Source: Pseudonocardia xinjiangensis
GTDB lineage: Bacteria; Actinomycetota; Actinomycetes; Mycobacteriales; Pseudonocardiaceae
Length of the DNA stretch: 59,571 nucleotides
Assembly: GCF_012911925.1 (NCBI RefSeq)
Contig: NZ_JAAXKY010000026.1
Coordinates: forward strand, 1 to 59,571
Reading direction: 5' to 3'
Shown here piece by piece: positions 59,130 through 59,571 of the stretch. Under the pieces are notes generated by a model that saw only the letters and a program-made list of their open reading frames with translations, was not told the origin of the DNA and did not search any database. Position 1 is the first letter of the stretch. The number at the start of each line of letters is the position of its first letter. A program made the position numbers and the translations under genes.

Positions 59130-59571
59130 ATGGACACGGCAGACGCCGTCGACTTCTACATCAGCTACTCCCCCGCTGACGATCGCTGGGCCACCTGGAT
59201 CGGCTGGACGCTGACCGAGGCCGGGTTCCGCATCCGGCTCCAGGCCTGGGACTTCATGCCGGGCACGAACTTCACGGAGTTCACGGACTCGGGCGTGCGG
59301 AACGCCTCGGTGGTCATCGCCGTCCTGTCCCGCAGCTACTCGGGCTCGCGGCACGGGTCGGAGTGGCAGGCGGCGCTGCGCCACGACCCCAGGAAGCTCG
59401 TCATGATCCGGGTCGAGGACTGCCCGCTCGACGGCCTGCTCGCCCCGATCACGTTCCTGGACCTGGTCGGTCAACGCGACGACCGCGCGGCGGCGAACGT
59501 GATGGTCAGGGACCTGGAGCGGATGCTGGACGAGCGGTCGGCCGCCCCGGCCCCGCCGCCCTTCCCCGGCC
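59130..59571 (+). CDS. TIR-domain protein, N-terminal part only
   Basis: 147 codons visible, running off the window. DFYISYSPADDRWATWIGWTL is the first strand and box 1 of a TIR domain, RLQAWDFMPGTNF the BB-loop region, and VVIAVLSRSYSGSRHGSEWQAAL contains the glutamate equivalent to the NADase residue. The piece after VEDCPLDGLL ends in a Pro-rich stretch (APAPPPFPG). In actinobacteria this TIR type usually heads a NB-ARC/TPR protein (FxsT-like) of the FxSxx-COOH system. That identity is inferred; the rest is outside. ATG 59130 with GGGGAG 7 nt upstream. Confidence 0.88.
   Translation, partial: MDTADAVDFYISYSPADDRWATWIGWTLTEAGFRIRLQAWDFMPGTNFTEFTDSGVRNASVVIAVLSRSYSGSRHGSEWQAALRHDPRKLVMIRVEDCPLDGLLAPITFLDLVGQRDDRAAANVMVRDLERMLDERSAAPAPPPFPG

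Overview
High-GC actinobacterial chromosome segment, most likely Pseudonocardia or a close Pseudonocardiaceae relative. I infer this from the strong G/C third-position bias, frequent GTG starts, a fused CydDC, a large NAD-dependent glutamate dehydrogenase, a CmtR-type sensor with its transporter, and leaderless regulator genes. I see no rRNA, tRNA, CRISPR array, integrase or transposase. Both ends cut a gene: glutamate dehydrogenase on the left (C-terminus missing) and a TIR-domain protein on the right (only the N-terminus present).

Layout. 1-5.1 kb (minus strand): NAD-glutamate dehydrogenase, a zinc-ribbon thioredoxin, a possible 52-aa protein and a methyltransferase. 5.1-10.4 kb (plus): an unusual, tightly coupled cassette of a BioD/MobB-like P-loop protein, a gluzincin-type metallopeptidase, an ABC exporter and a second methyltransferase. 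It is preceded by a short ORF with a strong ribosome-binding site that could encode a precursor peptide. This is the best candidate for an undescribed system. 10.5-16.8 kb: a divergent SDR/LysR pair; a TerC membrane protein behind a yybP-ykoY-type (manganese) riboswitch; a Dsb-like/VKOR disulfide-forming cassette; and a CmtR-like sensor with a cation transporter. 17-19.9 kb: a DUF1996 lipoprotein, an MHS-family transporter and a small membrane protein.

19.9-32.4 kb is a divergent respiratory island. One operon (minus) carries a GMC oxidoreductase, a G6PDH-like enzyme, NDH-2 and fused CydDC. The other (plus) carries a GH15 trehalase/glucoamylase, CydA and CydB. Together they hold the cytochrome bd oxidase, its assembly exporter, a quinone-linked NADH dehydrogenase and sugar-oxidising enzymes. 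32.6-42 kb: an ABC exporter with a divergent MarR repressor; LysR, MFS and alcohol dehydrogenase genes; then DHA2-MFS, metallo-hydrolase and AraC genes. This last group is bracketed by degraded copies of the MarR tail and the MFS tail, which are scars of an old tandem duplication.

42-53.5 kb is a stress and signalling region: a tandem USP and a DevS-like two-GAF histidine kinase sharing a promoter with a DosR-like box; an exported catalase-like peroxidase with a cytochrome b561; an alpha/beta hydrolase, an ECF sigma factor and an HSL-type esterase; a DUF6319-like protein; an anti-sigma kinase and anti-anti-sigma factor; a HAD hydrolase; and an AraC regulator. 53.6-59.6 kb: a broken acyl-CoA-dehydrogenase-like gene, a Baeyer-Villiger monooxygenase, a single USP, a membrane-anchored protein of unknown function, an ArsB/SLC13-type transporter and the start of a TIR-domain protein.
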